Positions 1-7,285 are shown, counted from the stretch's first letter. The stretch: 13,843 bases of DNA from Chromatiales bacterium (GCA_031285245.1 JAITWN010000194.1:1-13843); one strand, 5' to 3'. Notes: generated from the letters alone by a model not told the origin. Numbers and translations: made by a program.

Positions 1-40
1 TCCTGCCAGCCGCGCATCCCTATCTGGCATTCAGGTCCGG

Positions 41-46
41 TAGAAT
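41..46 (+). promoter_or_regulatory. Possible -10 element for hisC
   Basis: TAGAAT matches the sigma70 -10 consensus at 5 of 6 positions and lies about 34 nt before the hisC start. The hexamer 17 nt upstream (CCCTAT) does not resemble a -35 box, so the call rests on the -10 alone. The window starts too close to the left edge to tell whether hisC is instead read from an upstream gene. Confidence 0.25.
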
Positions 47-79
47 GCGGGCATCTCACGGTAGAGGAATGCAAAAACG

Positions 80-1144
80 ATGAGCCGGTTCTGGAGTGCG
101 ATCGTAGACGGGCTCGACCCGTATGTGCCGGGTGAACAGCCGAAACTGCCCAACCTGATCAAGCTGAACACCAATGAAAATCCGTATCCGCCCTCGCCGC
201 GCGTACTGGATGCACTGCGCAGTGAAGCAGGCGATGCGCTGCGACTGTATCCCGATCCTAATTCTGATGCGCTGAAACAAACGATCGCCGCTTATCACGG
301 CCTCGAAAGCGCGCAGGTTTTCGTCGGTAACGGCTCCGATGAAGTGCTCGCGCACGTATTCATGGCGCTGCTGAAAAAACCTGCCCCTCTGCTGTTCCCC
401 AACATCAGCTACAGCTTCTATCCAGTCTACTGCGGGCTTTATGAAATCGATTATCGCGAAGTACCTCTGCGCGCTGATTACCGCATCGACCCCAGCGACT
501 ATTGCGGGCCTTGCGGCGGCATCATCCTGCCAAACCCGAATGCGCCCACCGGCATCGCACTGCCGCTCAGCAAAATCGAAACGCTGCTCAGTGAACATCC
601 TGACAGCGTCATCGTCATTGACGAAGCCTACGTCGACTTCGGCGCAGACAGCGCCATCGCCTTGATCAAACGTTACCCCAACCTGCTGGTCGTGCAGACT
701 CTATCGAAATCGCGCTCCCTCGCCGGCCTGCGCGTAGGTTTTGCCTGCGGCCATGCCGACTTGATCACCGCACTCGAACGCGTGAAAAACAGCTTCAACT
801 CCTACCCACTCGGCCGCTTAGCGCAAAAAGGCGCCATCGCCGCATTTGCCGACGAAGACTACTTTCAACACACACGCCGCGCCATCATCGCAAGCCGCGA
901 ACAACTCTGCACTGAGCTGCAAGAACTCGGCTTCAGCGTCCTGCCATCAACAGCCAACTTCATCTTCGCCGCCCACCCCAAACACGACGCCAGCAAACTC
1001 GCCGCCGCACTACGCGAGCGCCAAATCATCGTGCGCCACTTCCGCAAACCCCGCATCGACCAACACCTACGCATCACCATAGGCACGCCGCAGCAGTGTG
1101 AGGCATTGGTGGGGGCTTTGCGGGAGATTTGTGGGGATGATTGA
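80..1144 (+). CDS. hisC: Histidinol-phosphate aminotransferase HisC
   Basis: This 354-residue protein is a cytosolic PLP-dependent class I/II (fold type I) aminotransferase. It converts imidazole-acetol phosphate and glutamate to histidinol phosphate and 2-oxoglutarate in histidine biosynthesis. Visible HisC signatures are LNTNENPYPPSP (29-40), LYPDP (56-60), FVGNGSDEVL (81-90), LPNPNAPTG (150-158, with the PLP-contacting Asn), VIDEAYVDF (179-187), the Schiff-base lysine K210 in TLSKSRSLAGLR, and the substrate-carboxylate Arg in LRITIGT (near 331). The length is normal and the gene looks intact. The ATG at 80 has a GAGGA element 11 nt upstream, slightly far but the best in sight, and the N-terminus MSRFW fits the family. 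Its neighbours are not histidine genes. The last ~60 bases are strikingly G-rich on the coding strand, whereas the preceding ~230 are C/A-rich. Aromatic aminotransferase side activity is possible, but HisC is by far the best reading. Confidence 0.95.
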   Translation: MSRFWSAIVDGLDPYVPGEQPKLPNLIKLNTNENPYPPSPRVLDALRSEAGDALRLYPDPNSDALKQTIAAYHGLESAQVFVGNGSDEVLAHVFMALLKKPAPLLFPNISYSFYPVYCGLYEIDYREVPLRADYRIDPSDYCGPCGGIILPNPNAPTGIALPLSKIETLLSEHPDSVIVIDEAYVDFGADSAIALIKRYPNLLVVQTLSKSRSLAGLRVGFACGHADLITALERVKNSFNSYPLGRLAQKGAIAAFADEDYFQHTRRAIIASREQLCTELQELGFSVLPSTANFIFAAHPKHDASKLAAALRERQIIVRHFRKPRIDQHLRITIGTPQQCEALVGALREICGDD

Positions 1145-1147
1145 AAA

Positions 1148-1399
1148 TTAGGGAAACAGGCATGGAGAGGAATGCTCGCCCTCGTGACGCGAGCAGATAG
1201 CCGTGCCGGCATAACCGCTTTTTTGCGCGGCATTCCAGTATTCGTGATAGCCGGGTAGCGTGACATCAACCTGTCCGCGCTTGGTTTTGGTCTGCTGAAG
1301 ACAAAGCACATCCGGCGCGTGCTGAACGATGAACGGCATGAAGTGGTCTTGCTTGATGACGCTACGAATACCGTTGACGTTCCAGGAGTAGATTTTCAT
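1148..1399 (-). pseudogene. xthA: Exonuclease III (XthA/ExoA) 5' fragment
   Basis: Reading from an ATG at 1399, with an AGGA ribosome site 7 nt upstream, the product starts MKIYSWNVNGIRSVIKQ and continues through DVLCLQQTK, LPGYHEYWNAAQKSGYAGTAI to SRHE. This is the unmistakable N-terminus of exonuclease III, the AP endonuclease of base-excision repair (endonuclease/exonuclease/phosphatase fold). Homology ends after about 75 residues, and the frame then runs a few unrelated codons to a stop beside the hisC end. The family is about 255-270 residues, so the rest, with the catalytic Asp/His motifs, is missing. In addition, the metal-binding Glu of the LQETK motif (E34 in E. coli XthA) is Gln here (residue 36, CAG for GAG). 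The fragment cannot be an active nuclease. The intact start and ribosome site suggest fairly recent truncation. A functional copy presumably lies elsewhere. Confidence 0.85.
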
Positions 1400-1731
1400 A
1401 TGCTTATCCTGCTTCTGTTCTCTGATACGCCTGCCTGATGCGCTCGCAGCCGGCAGGCTAGCCAATCCTTTTTATGCGGCAATATCGCGCAGTAAACAAC
1501 CAGCTGCGAAAGAGCGCTCTGCACCTCAGAACAACCATATCAGCGCAGCGCTTACGCATCATACAGCGCCACTCGCTCGCCATTCGCTGCGCTTAATGCT
1601 TGGCTGCTGACTGACTGAAGATTGACGGGGCGCATTGCTCAGCATCAGAAGCTACCGCATAGTCGCGATTGAAAGGAAGCACACGAGGAGCTGCTTTTGC
1701 AGCCATTCGCGAACGACAAGGAGCGTACCCG
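1400..1731. other. Gene-free stretch before the outer-membrane protein gene
   Basis: No convincing gene lies here. It holds the remnant upstream region of the xthA fragment (left) and the leader of the barrel gene (right). Points of note are a CTTAAT hexamer at 1592-1597 inside CTTAATGCTTGGCTGC (1592-1607), nearly repeated at 9406-9420, and a perfect 5-bp hairpin GCTGC-TTTT-GCAGC at 1690-1703 about 14 nt before the ribosome site. A TTGACG at 1622-1627 resembles a -35 box, but no acceptable -10 follows at 16-18 nt, so I do not call a promoter. Confidence 0.5.
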
Positions 1732-2325
1732 ATGAAAAAATTGATTGCCCCTCTGCTCGCTGCAGGTCTCGTTTCACCATTGGCTATTGGCGCGCAGAAT
1801 TCTCAAGACTTGAATTACAACTTCGCTCAAGGCGGTATCGCCTTTTATCCCGGTTTCAAAGGGCAGGATCTGCTTGGTATAGACGCCAAAGGCTCAGTCG
1901 CCATCAACAATTCATTATTTGCTTTCGGTGGTCTGAAATATCTCTCCGACAACGTCGATCTCACCGCTGCAGATATCGGCGCCGGCTATCACTATCCGGT
2001 CATGCGTGGCACTGACGTGTATGGCGGCGTGTCGCTGGAATATCAGAAACGCGAATCGAGACTCGTTGATCCGATCTCGCTCGATACCAAAATCACTGTC
2101 TCCGATAGCAATACCAACGTCGGCGTGCGCGCCGGCGTGCGCCACCATCTCAGCGACACGGTTGAAGTAGGCGGCGAAGCGCGCTACGTCTTTGGCAAGC
2201 TCGACTACTTCGGCCTCACCGGCAGCGCGCAGTATTTCCTCACGGATCAGGTTGGTCTCGTCGGTGAGATCGATCTCTACGACGGTGAGCTTGGCGTCAT
2301 CGGGTCGGCGCGCTACAATTTTTGA
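1732..2325 (+). CDS. Small outer-membrane beta-barrel protein (unassigned)
   Basis: The 197-residue product begins MKKLIAPLLAAGLVSPLAIGA, a typical Sec signal peptide with likely cleavage after A21. The mature part is a series of alternating amphipathic stretches (for example GGIAFYPGF, GSVAINNSLFAFGGLKYL, DIGAGYHYP, VYGGVSLEYQ, NVGVRAGVRHHL, VEVGGEARYVF, LTGSAQYFL, LGVIGSARYNF). It ends in Phe, the C-terminal residue recognised by the BAM machinery. This fits a barrel of roughly eight strands with OmpA/OmpW/YfaZ-like architecture, but I do not recognise a specific family and infer no transport role. The ATG at 1732 is chosen over an earlier in-frame start at 1669 because AAGGAG lies 8 nt upstream at 1718-1723 and the signal peptide starts exactly there. 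The gene stands alone, closed by the terminator at 2354. Confidence 0.75.
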   Translation: MKKLIAPLLAAGLVSPLAIGAQNSQDLNYNFAQGGIAFYPGFKGQDLLGIDAKGSVAINNSLFAFGGLKYLSDNVDLTAADIGAGYHYPVMRGTDVYGGVSLEYQKRESRLVDPISLDTKITVSDSNTNVGVRAGVRHHLSDTVEVGGEARYVFGKLDYFGLTGSAQYFLTDQVGLVGEIDLYDGELGVIGSARYNF

Positions 2326-2353
2326 GATCGCCCCCACGATCCCTAGTTGTCAT

Positions 2354-2391
2354 TGCCGCGCGCCCCAGCAGACGCAGGCGCGCGGCATTTT
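2354..2391 (+). terminator. Rho-independent terminator
   Basis: TGCCGCGCGCC (2354-2364) pairs perfectly over 11 bp with GGCGCGCGGCA (2377-2387) across a 12-nt loop and is followed by TTTT (2388-2391). It lies 28 nt after the barrel gene's stop and before the promoter of the next operon, so it separates the two transcription units. The T run is short, but the stem is long and GC-rich. Confidence 0.85.
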
Positions 2392-2415
2392 CGAATGATC
2401 TGAGGCATACGGCGC

Positions 2416-2444
2416 TTGACACCTGCCGGGCGCGATCTTATGTT
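2416..2444 (+). promoter_or_regulatory. Sigma70 promoter of the yadG-yadH operon
   Basis: A perfect -35 box TTGACA (2416-2421) is followed after exactly 17 nt by TATGTT (2439-2444), which matches the -10 consensus at 4 of 6 positions. Transcription would start near 2451, leaving a leader of about 24 nt before the ATG at 2475. It begins 25 nt after the terminator of the previous gene. Confidence 0.75.
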
Positions 2445-2474
2445 TTGCGCCCTATTCCGTCATCGGATCCAAAC

Positions 2475-3248
2475 ATGACGCCGGCCCTATCGATCAGTCG
2501 CCTGGAAAAAACCTACGCCTCGGGCACCGTGGCGCTCAAGGGCGCTACGCTTGAAATTCCAGAAGGCGATTTCTTTGCGCTGCTCGGCCCCAATGGCGCA
2601 GGCAAAACCACTATCATCGGCATCGTCACCGGCCTTGTGACCAAGAGCGCCGGCACTGTCTCGGTGTTCGGACACGACATCGATCGCTCACCCGAGCAAG
2701 CAAAAGCGCAGATCGGATTGGTCGGTCAGGAAATCAATTTCAATCCGTTCGAAAAACCAATCGATATCGTGACCAACCAGGCTGGCTATTACGGCATCGC
2801 GCGTTCCGTCGCGCTGCCGCGCGCGCGCCGTCTGCTCGAAGACCTCGGCCTCGCCGACAAGATGACCCAGCGCGCGATGACGCTGTCGGGCGGCATGAAG
2901 CGGCGTTTGATGATCGCCCGTGCGCTCGTGCATCAGCCGCGCTTTCTGATTCTTGATGAGCCGACGGCGGGCGTTGATGTCGAGCTGCGCCGCGGCATGT
3001 GGAATTACCTGCGTCAGCTCGCCGGCAGCGGCGTCACCATTTTGCTCACCACGCACTATCTCGAAGAGGCCGAACGGCTCTGCCGCAACGTTGCGATCAT
3101 CAATCGCGGCGAGATCGTGGTGAGCGGCTCCATGGAGGAAGTGCTAGCTATGCATGATGCAAGCGCACAAGCCGGTGGCGGCGATGGCGGCGGCAAGCTG
3201 GAAGAGATTTTTCTCCGACTCACCCGTACCGAGCAGCACCAATCATGA
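2475..3248 (+). CDS. yadG: ABC-2 exporter ATP-binding subunit, YadG type
   Basis: This 257-residue cytoplasmic ATPase powers the membrane partner encoded next. Motifs in order: Walker A GPNGAGKT (38-45), Q-loop at Q85 in GLVGQEINFNPFE, ABC signature LSGGMKRR (137-144), Walker B FLILDE (157-162) with catalytic E162, D-loop AGVD, and H-loop TTHYLEEAE (H194). The stretch QEINFNPFE...NQAGYYGI is characteristic of the YadG group within the DrrA/CcmA/NodI-like ABC-2 ATPases. A Gly-rich linker (about 232-240) precedes the C-terminal KLEEIFLRLT. The ATG at 2475 is preferred over upstream in-frame starts because it begins the conserved domain and lies just after the promoter; its ribosome site is weak. 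The stop overlaps the next start as ATGA, which implies translational coupling. The substrate is not known from sequence. Confidence 0.9.
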   Translation: MTPALSISRLEKTYASGTVALKGATLEIPEGDFFALLGPNGAGKTTIIGIVTGLVTKSAGTVSVFGHDIDRSPEQAKAQIGLVGQEINFNPFEKPIDIVTNQAGYYGIARSVALPRARRLLEDLGLADKMTQRAMTLSGGMKRRLMIARALVHQPRFLILDEPTAGVDVELRRGMWNYLRQLAGSGVTILLTTHYLEEAERLCRNVAIINRGEIVVSGSMEEVLAMHDASAQAGGGDGGGKLEEIFLRLTRTEQHQS

Positions 3249-4027
3249 CGCCACAGCAGAAATGGATTTCCTTCTACACCATGCTGCGCAAGGACGTGGT
3301 GCGCATGTTCCGCATCTGGGTGCAGACTTTTCTGCCGAGCGTCATCACCTCATCGCTGTACTTCTTCGTCTTCGGCAAAGTACTCGGGCCGCGTATCGGT
3401 GAAGTGCATGGCGTTGATTACATGACCTTCGTCATTCCCGGACTAGTGATGCTCGCCATCGTGACCAACTCTTACGCCAACACCTCATTCGTGTTCTTTC
3501 AGTCCAAATTTTTTGCGCGCTCGATCGATGAGATTCTGGTATCGCCGACACCGCCCTGGGTCATGATCGCCGGCTATATCAGCGGCGGTGTGCTGCGCGG
3601 CGTCATTGTCGGCACGCTGGTGCTGATCGTCGCGATGCTGTTCACCGGCCTCACGCTCACCATTTCGAGCCTCGCCATCATTTTCTTCTTCGCTGTGCTG
3701 GCGGCGCTGGTGTTCTCGCTTGCCGGGTTGGTGAATGGCATCTACGCCAAATCGATCGACGGCATCAACATCGTGCCGACCTTCGTGCTGACGCCGCTGA
3801 TCTATCTCGGTGGTGTGTTTTATTCAGTGGACGCCCTGCCCGGTTGGTGGCAAACGATCACCTATGCCAATCCGCTGTTCTACATCATCAATGGCTTTCG
3901 CTACGGCTTTCTCGGCGCTTCCGATGTGCCGCAGTGGATATCCGTGGCTTTGCTGCTGACATTGATCGCCGTGCTCTGCACCATCAACTGGTTCCTGATC
4001 CGTAAGGGGCTCGGCCTACGCCAATAA
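3245..4027 (+). CDS. yadH: ABC-2 type permease, YadH type
   Basis: This 260-residue inner-membrane protein has about six hydrophobic segments (near 30-48, 60-80, 108-138, 142-165, 172-192 and 232-252) and is the membrane half of the exporter with YadG. Family landmarks are RIWVQTFLPSVITSSLYFFVFG near the N-terminus, MTFVIPGLVMLAIVTNSYAN, the EILVSPTPPWVMIAGY coupling region, VPTFVLTPLIYLGGVFYS and the GFRYGFLG motif. These are close to E. coli YadH, and the length (about 256) agrees. The ATG overlaps the yadG stop. YadGH-type pairs are widespread, but their substrate is poorly defined. No accessory outer-membrane or adaptor gene lies nearby. Confidence 0.9.
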   Translation: MTPQQKWISFYTMLRKDVVRMFRIWVQTFLPSVITSSLYFFVFGKVLGPRIGEVHGVDYMTFVIPGLVMLAIVTNSYANTSFVFFQSKFFARSIDEILVSPTPPWVMIAGYISGGVLRGVIVGTLVLIVAMLFTGLTLTISSLAIIFFFAVLAALVFSLAGLVNGIYAKSIDGINIVPTFVLTPLIYLGGVFYSVDALPGWWQTITYANPLFYIINGFRYGFLGASDVPQWISVALLLTLIAVLCTINWFLIRKGLGLRQ

Positions 4028-4035
4028 GCGCTATC

Positions 4036-4107
4036 CATTACGGCTGCTTCGTGCGTGACCTCGACGGCCACAAAATCGAAGCCTCGTTCTGGGACATGAA
4101 GGCCTGA
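4036..4107 (+). pseudogene. C-terminal tail of a glyoxalase/VOC-family gene
   Basis: Starting 8 nt after the yadH stop, an open frame reads HYGCFVRDLDGHKIEASFWD, then MKA and a stop. This matches the C-terminal strand of small VOC (glyoxalase/bleomycin-resistance) proteins, where (Y)YxxFVRDPDGHKIEA carries the last metal-ligand Glu. Only 23 codons remain of a protein normally about 120-130 long. There is no start codon or ribosome site, and the upstream sequence belongs to yadH, so this is a relic. The next ~105 bases up to the stop of the - strand transporter gene hold nothing I recognise. Confidence 0.7.
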
Positions 4108-4212
4108 AGTCGGGATGCTGCGATTAGAGGGCTATTCTCAACAAAAGATGCGGAGAATGGTTTGCCTTGACAGCTGATCAGGGGAGTTTGAGCCTCGCCT
4201 ACTTGCGCGCCC

Positions 4213-6018
4213 TCACGGCGCCAACGGCACCAACGGGAACACAATCGGGATCATGACCATCGCGATGGCCATGCACAGAAGGTCGAGCGGGATACCGATG
4301 CGCAAGAAGTCGGTGAAACGATAACCGCCTGGGCTGTAGACCATCAGATGTGTCTGATAGCCAAGCGGGGTCGCGAAGCCGAGTGAGCCAGCTGTTGTCA
4401 CGGCGGCGACGAACGGCATGTAATCGATGCCGAGCGCGCTGGCGGTGCCGATGGCGATGGGGAACATCAGTGAGACCGCCGCGCTGTGCGAGATCATTTC
4501 CGTCAGCAACAACGTGCCGCCATAAATGACCGCCAGGCTGAGCATAAGACTGCCGCCCGCGATGTGAGCAAGGCTGTTCGCGAAAGCGGTGGCAAGACCG
4601 GTGCTATGCACCGCGCTGCCGAGCGCAAACGCTGCGGCAACGGCAATGATGATTTTCCACTCGACGCTGCGCCGGGCCTGCGCGCTGTTGCAGCAGCGCA
4701 GGATCAACATTGCGGCGGCGGCGATCATGGCCGATTTCAGCATGCCGAGCTCGGTGAAACTCGCCAGCAATATCATGCCAACCAGCACTGCGAGCGCAAG
4801 GTAAGCGCGTTCGTAGTTGATTGGCGCTGACCCCTCGACACGGCTGACGAGATAGAAGTGATGAGAATTGCGCTGCTGCTGCGCGAATGAAGGGTCAGCT
4901 TCGACAAGCAGCGTATCCCCGGCTTGCAGCACGATGTCACCAATCTTGCGATTGATGCGCTCGCCGCTACGCGCAACCGCGATCACCACTGCGTTATAAA
5001 GCGTACGGAATTTGCCATCGCGCACAGTCTGCCCAACGAGCGGACAGCGATGCGAGACCACTGCCTCGATCAGACAGCGCTTGGAACGCGGTGAGCCGAG
5101 CTTGAAAATCTGATTGGTCGCAGGCACGAGGCCACGGATTTTTTGCAGATCGATCACGGAGCCAACGGCGCCGATGAACACCAGCCGGTCGTCGGCCAGT
5201 AGCCGCGTCTCGGGGGAGACCGCCGACAGTATCTCGCCGCCGCGCTCGATCTCGGCGAGAAAAGTATTCGGCAACTGCCGCAATCCCGCCTGTTCGATGG
5301 TCTTGCCAACCAACGGGCCAGACGGATCAACCGTCATCTCCGCCGAATACTCGCGCGTATCGCCAAACTGCTCGATCGCCGGGCGACGCTCCGGCAACAA
5401 CCAGCGATTGAAGGCGATCACAAACAGCACGCCGAAAATCGCGATCGGTATGCCAATCCACGTCAGCTCAAACATATGCATGCTGCGGCCTTTCTCAGCG
5501 ATGAGCATGCCGTTGACGAGCAGATTGGTCGCCGTCGACATGATCGTCACCGTGCCGCTCAGCACCGCCGCGTAGCTGAGCGGGATCATCAGCTTCGAAA
5601 CAGAAATCCGATTCTGGCGCGCCCAGTCATGCACGATGGGCAGAAACATCGCCACCACCGGCGTGTTATTCATGAAGGCGCTGACGAAAGTCACCGGGAA
5701 CATCATTTTGGCGAGCGCGCCGGAGACGGATTTCGGCCGGCGCAGAAAGCGTTCGGCGATGATGGTATTGCCGCCGGTTGCCTCAAGCCCCGCTACCACC
5801 ACATAAAGCACGGCGATGGTGAGGATGCCTTCATTCGACATGCCGGCAAACGCTTCCTTCGGCGAGAGCACGCCCGCGAGCAATAGCAAGGTGATGCCGC
5901 CAACCAGCACCACATCGGTGCCGATTTCAGTAGTGATGAGCGCAGCGAAAATCAGTCCGACCACGCCGAGAGTAAACCAGGCCTGCCAGCCGAGATCGCC
6001 CCAACCCATCATCTCCAT
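4213..6018 (-). CDS. DASS/SLC13-type anion transporter with two RCK_C domains
   Basis: The 601-residue inner-membrane protein has N-terminal membrane segments (about 13-210), a cytosolic insert with two TrkA-C/RCK_C-like domains (about 222-300 and 305-395, each with the GPLVGKTI / CPLVGQTV pattern and a closing LLADDRLVFIG / LQAGDTLLVEA strand), and a second membrane half (about 402-601). This is the layout of the SLC13-related transporters often called sodium/sulfate or dicarboxylate symporters. Hallmarks are FMNNTPVVAMFLPI (115-127), STATNLLVNG (161-170), TEMISHSAAVSLMFPIA (506-522) and GYQTHLMVYSPGGYRFTDF (553-571). The RCK_C pair usually binds a regulatory ligand. The second substrate loop has S-H-S (510-512) and QTH (555-557), where I expect Asn. 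The ATG at 6018 has GGGAG 7 nt upstream; a start at 6009 is less likely. Substrate (sulfate, dicarboxylate or other anion) cannot be settled from sequence. Confidence 0.85.
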   Translation of the reverse strand: MEMMGWGDLGWQAWFTLGVVGLIFAALITTEIGTDVVLVGGITLLLLAGVLSPKEAFAGMSNEGILTIAVLYVVVAGLEATGGNTIIAERFLRRPKSVSGALAKMMFPVTFVSAFMNNTPVVAMFLPIVHDWARQNRISVSKLMIPLSYAAVLSGTVTIMSTATNLLVNGMLIAEKGRSMHMFELTWIGIPIAIFGVLFVIAFNRWLLPERRPAIEQFGDTREYSAEMTVDPSGPLVGKTIEQAGLRQLPNTFLAEIERGGEILSAVSPETRLLADDRLVFIGAVGSVIDLQKIRGLVPATNQIFKLGSPRSKRCLIEAVVSHRCPLVGQTVRDGKFRTLYNAVVIAVARSGERINRKIGDIVLQAGDTLLVEADPSFAQQQRNSHHFYLVSRVEGSAPINYERAYLALAVLVGMILLASFTELGMLKSAMIAAAAMLILRCCNSAQARRSVEWKIIIAVAAAFALGSAVHSTGLATAFANSLAHIAGGSLMLSLAVIYGGTLLLTEMISHSAAVSLMFPIAIGTASALGIDYMPFVAAVTTAGSLGFATPLGYQTHLMVYSPGGYRFTDFLRIGIPLDLLCMAIAMVMIPIVFPLVPLAP

Positions 6019-6054
6019 GCGTTTGCTCCCGATAGCCGCCCATTTAGGTGCCGC

Positions 6055-6083
6055 AGTATAACCACCGCGCGCCCCGCAGTCAG
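6055..6083 (-). promoter_or_regulatory. Sigma70 promoter of the DASS transporter gene
   Basis: Read on the - strand, CTGACT (6083-6078, 4 of 6 to TTGACA) is followed after 17 nt by TATACT (6060-6055, 5 of 6 to TATAAT). The predicted start is near 6048, giving a leader of about 30 nt that includes the GGGAG ribosome site. Confidence 0.6.
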
Positions 6084-6224
6084 CCGCAAGTGCAGCGGGG
6101 AATCCGCAGACTGCAGTACAAAAACACGAATGATTCGCAACATCTCACAGCGCAGAGATGCATCGCCAACTGCTTTTTTGCGAACACCGACCAAACCTTT
6201 CACGAAGGACAAAAAACAAGGGAT

Positions 6225-6233
6225 TGCTATAAC
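6225..6233 (+). promoter_or_regulatory. Extended -10 promoter of the AraC-type regulator gene
   Basis: TGCTATAAC is an extended -10 element (TGn plus TATAAC, 5 of 6). The hexamer 17 nt upstream, AAGGAC, is a poor -35, as is common for extended -10 promoters. Predicted start is near 6240, leaving a leader of about 60 nt that contains a 6-codon ORF. Confidence 0.5.
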
Positions 6234-6269
6234 ATCGTGTCACGCCAGCGGATGGTTCTAGGGCAACAT

Positions 6270-6290
6270 ATGGATAAACCTTGTGGGTAA
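6270..6290 (+). other. Six-codon leader ORF before the AraC-type gene
   Basis: ATG at 6270 encodes MDKPCG and stops with TAA at 6288-6290. AGGG (6260-6263) lies 6 nt upstream, a better ribosome site than the downstream regulator has, and the stop is only 8 nt before the regulator's ATG at 6299. The arrangement would allow reinitiation-type coupling. Such short ORFs also arise by chance, so this is tentative. Confidence 0.3.
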
Positions 6291-6298
6291 CAATAATA

Positions 6299-7285
6299 AT
6301 GGGTGACCATGTGGACGACCCCGTATCCTCCCCTCTTTCTCACATCATACGTTTTTCCACGGATAAAATGCCCAAGCAAGACCGCCTGGCATATTTCCGT
6401 GAAATCATCGGTCGTGGCGCCGCTGGGATGGATATCGAGCCACTCAGCGATGAGCCTTTTTATACTTCATCCGTATTGACCCTCCTCCCTGGTTTAGGCC
6501 TGATATCAGGGGAATCATCAAGCCGCATTACCAAACGCACGCGCGAGCTGATTGCGGCCGACGGCAAAGATACGCTCAATTTGCTGATTCCTCTTGCCGG
6601 AGTCGGCATTGGCACGGGGTACAACCGCGAGGCAGTGATTACCCCGGGCGATGCCATCCTGATGTCGTCAGCAGAGCCATGCAATGTAACGTGGCCAAAC
6701 GCCACGAAGACACTCAGCGTTTTCCTGCCTCGACTCAGATCGATCGTGCCGGGGATCGATGATCAGATCATCAAGTGCATTCCGCGCGACACGCCGGCCT
6801 TACTCCTGCTGACGAACTACCTCGATGCCTGGCAATACGGCGCACTCGCTACCACACCACAAATGCAGCAAATGCTTTCCGATCATCTCTACGATCTCGT
6901 CGCACTGATCTTCAACGCCAAGGGCGATAACGCTGAAATCGCCGCGCAGCGCGGTGGCCGCGACGCATGGCGCGTAGCGATTCGCCGCGAAATCGCGCGC
7001 AGCTTCACCGAACCTGATTTTTCACTCCCCGAACTCGCGCGCCGCATCGGCGTCACTCCACGCTATGTGCAGTTGCTGCTTGCCGAGGATGACTCCTCCT
7101 TCGTCAACGAAGTCACCGCGCACCGCCTCAAGCGCGCACATGAACTGCTGCAATCACAACATCATCAGCATCTATCGATCACTGCCATCGCCTTTGCCTG
7201 CGGCTTTAGCACCGACACACATTTTTACCGCCAGTTCCGTCGCTACTACGGCATGACACCGGGGGATGTGCGCGCGCTGAAGTAG
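6299..7285 (+). CDS. AraC-family transcriptional regulator
   Basis: This 328-residue protein has an N-terminal sensor region (about 1-190) of the AraC_binding_2-like type, with LNLLIPLAGVGIG and a GDAILMSSAEPCNVTW cupin-like strand pair. Two helix-turn-helix units of the AraC DNA-binding domain follow at the C-terminus: LPELARRIGVTPRYVQLLL (about 243-261) and ITAIAFACGFSTDTHFYRQF (about 294-313), closing with YYGMTPGDVR. It probably responds to a small molecule and activates transcription. The ATG at 6299 is preferred; an in-frame TTG at 6281 would add six residues. Neither has a strong ribosome site, and the leader ORF may matter here. It is divergent from the anion transporter, which makes that gene a plausible target, though proximity is the only evidence. 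It ends 8 bp from the end of the convergent sensor-kinase gene. Confidence 0.85.
   Translation: MGDHVDDPVSSPLSHIIRFSTDKMPKQDRLAYFREIIGRGAAGMDIEPLSDEPFYTSSVLTLLPGLGLISGESSSRITKRTRELIAADGKDTLNLLIPLAGVGIGTGYNREAVITPGDAILMSSAEPCNVTWPNATKTLSVFLPRLRSIVPGIDDQIIKCIPRDTPALLLLTNYLDAWQYGALATTPQMQQMLSDHLYDLVALIFNAKGDNAEIAAQRGGRDAWRVAIRREIARSFTEPDFSLPELARRIGVTPRYVQLLLAEDDSSFVNEVTAHRLKRAHELLQSQHHQHLSITAIAFACGFSTDTHFYRQFRRYYGMTPGDVRALK

Noticed and set aside
69..83. Five-codon ORF (MQKR plus stop) overlapping the hisC ATG
   Set aside because: It has no properly spaced ribosome site and is short enough to be chance.
56..598. 180-codon open frame on the - strand over hisC
   Set aside because: It is antisense to conserved HisC motifs, the translation resembles no family, and such long antisense frames are common in GC-rich DNA.
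1915..2337. 140-codon - strand frame over the barrel gene
   Set aside because: It is a mirror of the codon pattern of the real gene, which has a signal peptide, ribosome site and terminator.
4167..4195. TTGACA at 4167 as a promoter
   Set aside because: The hexamer 17 nt downstream is GAGCCT, not a -10, and no + strand gene follows.
4038..4244. 68-codon - strand frame between yadH and the anion transporter
   Set aside because: It has no recognisable domain, overlaps the VOC relic antisense, and starts inside the transporter's 3' end.
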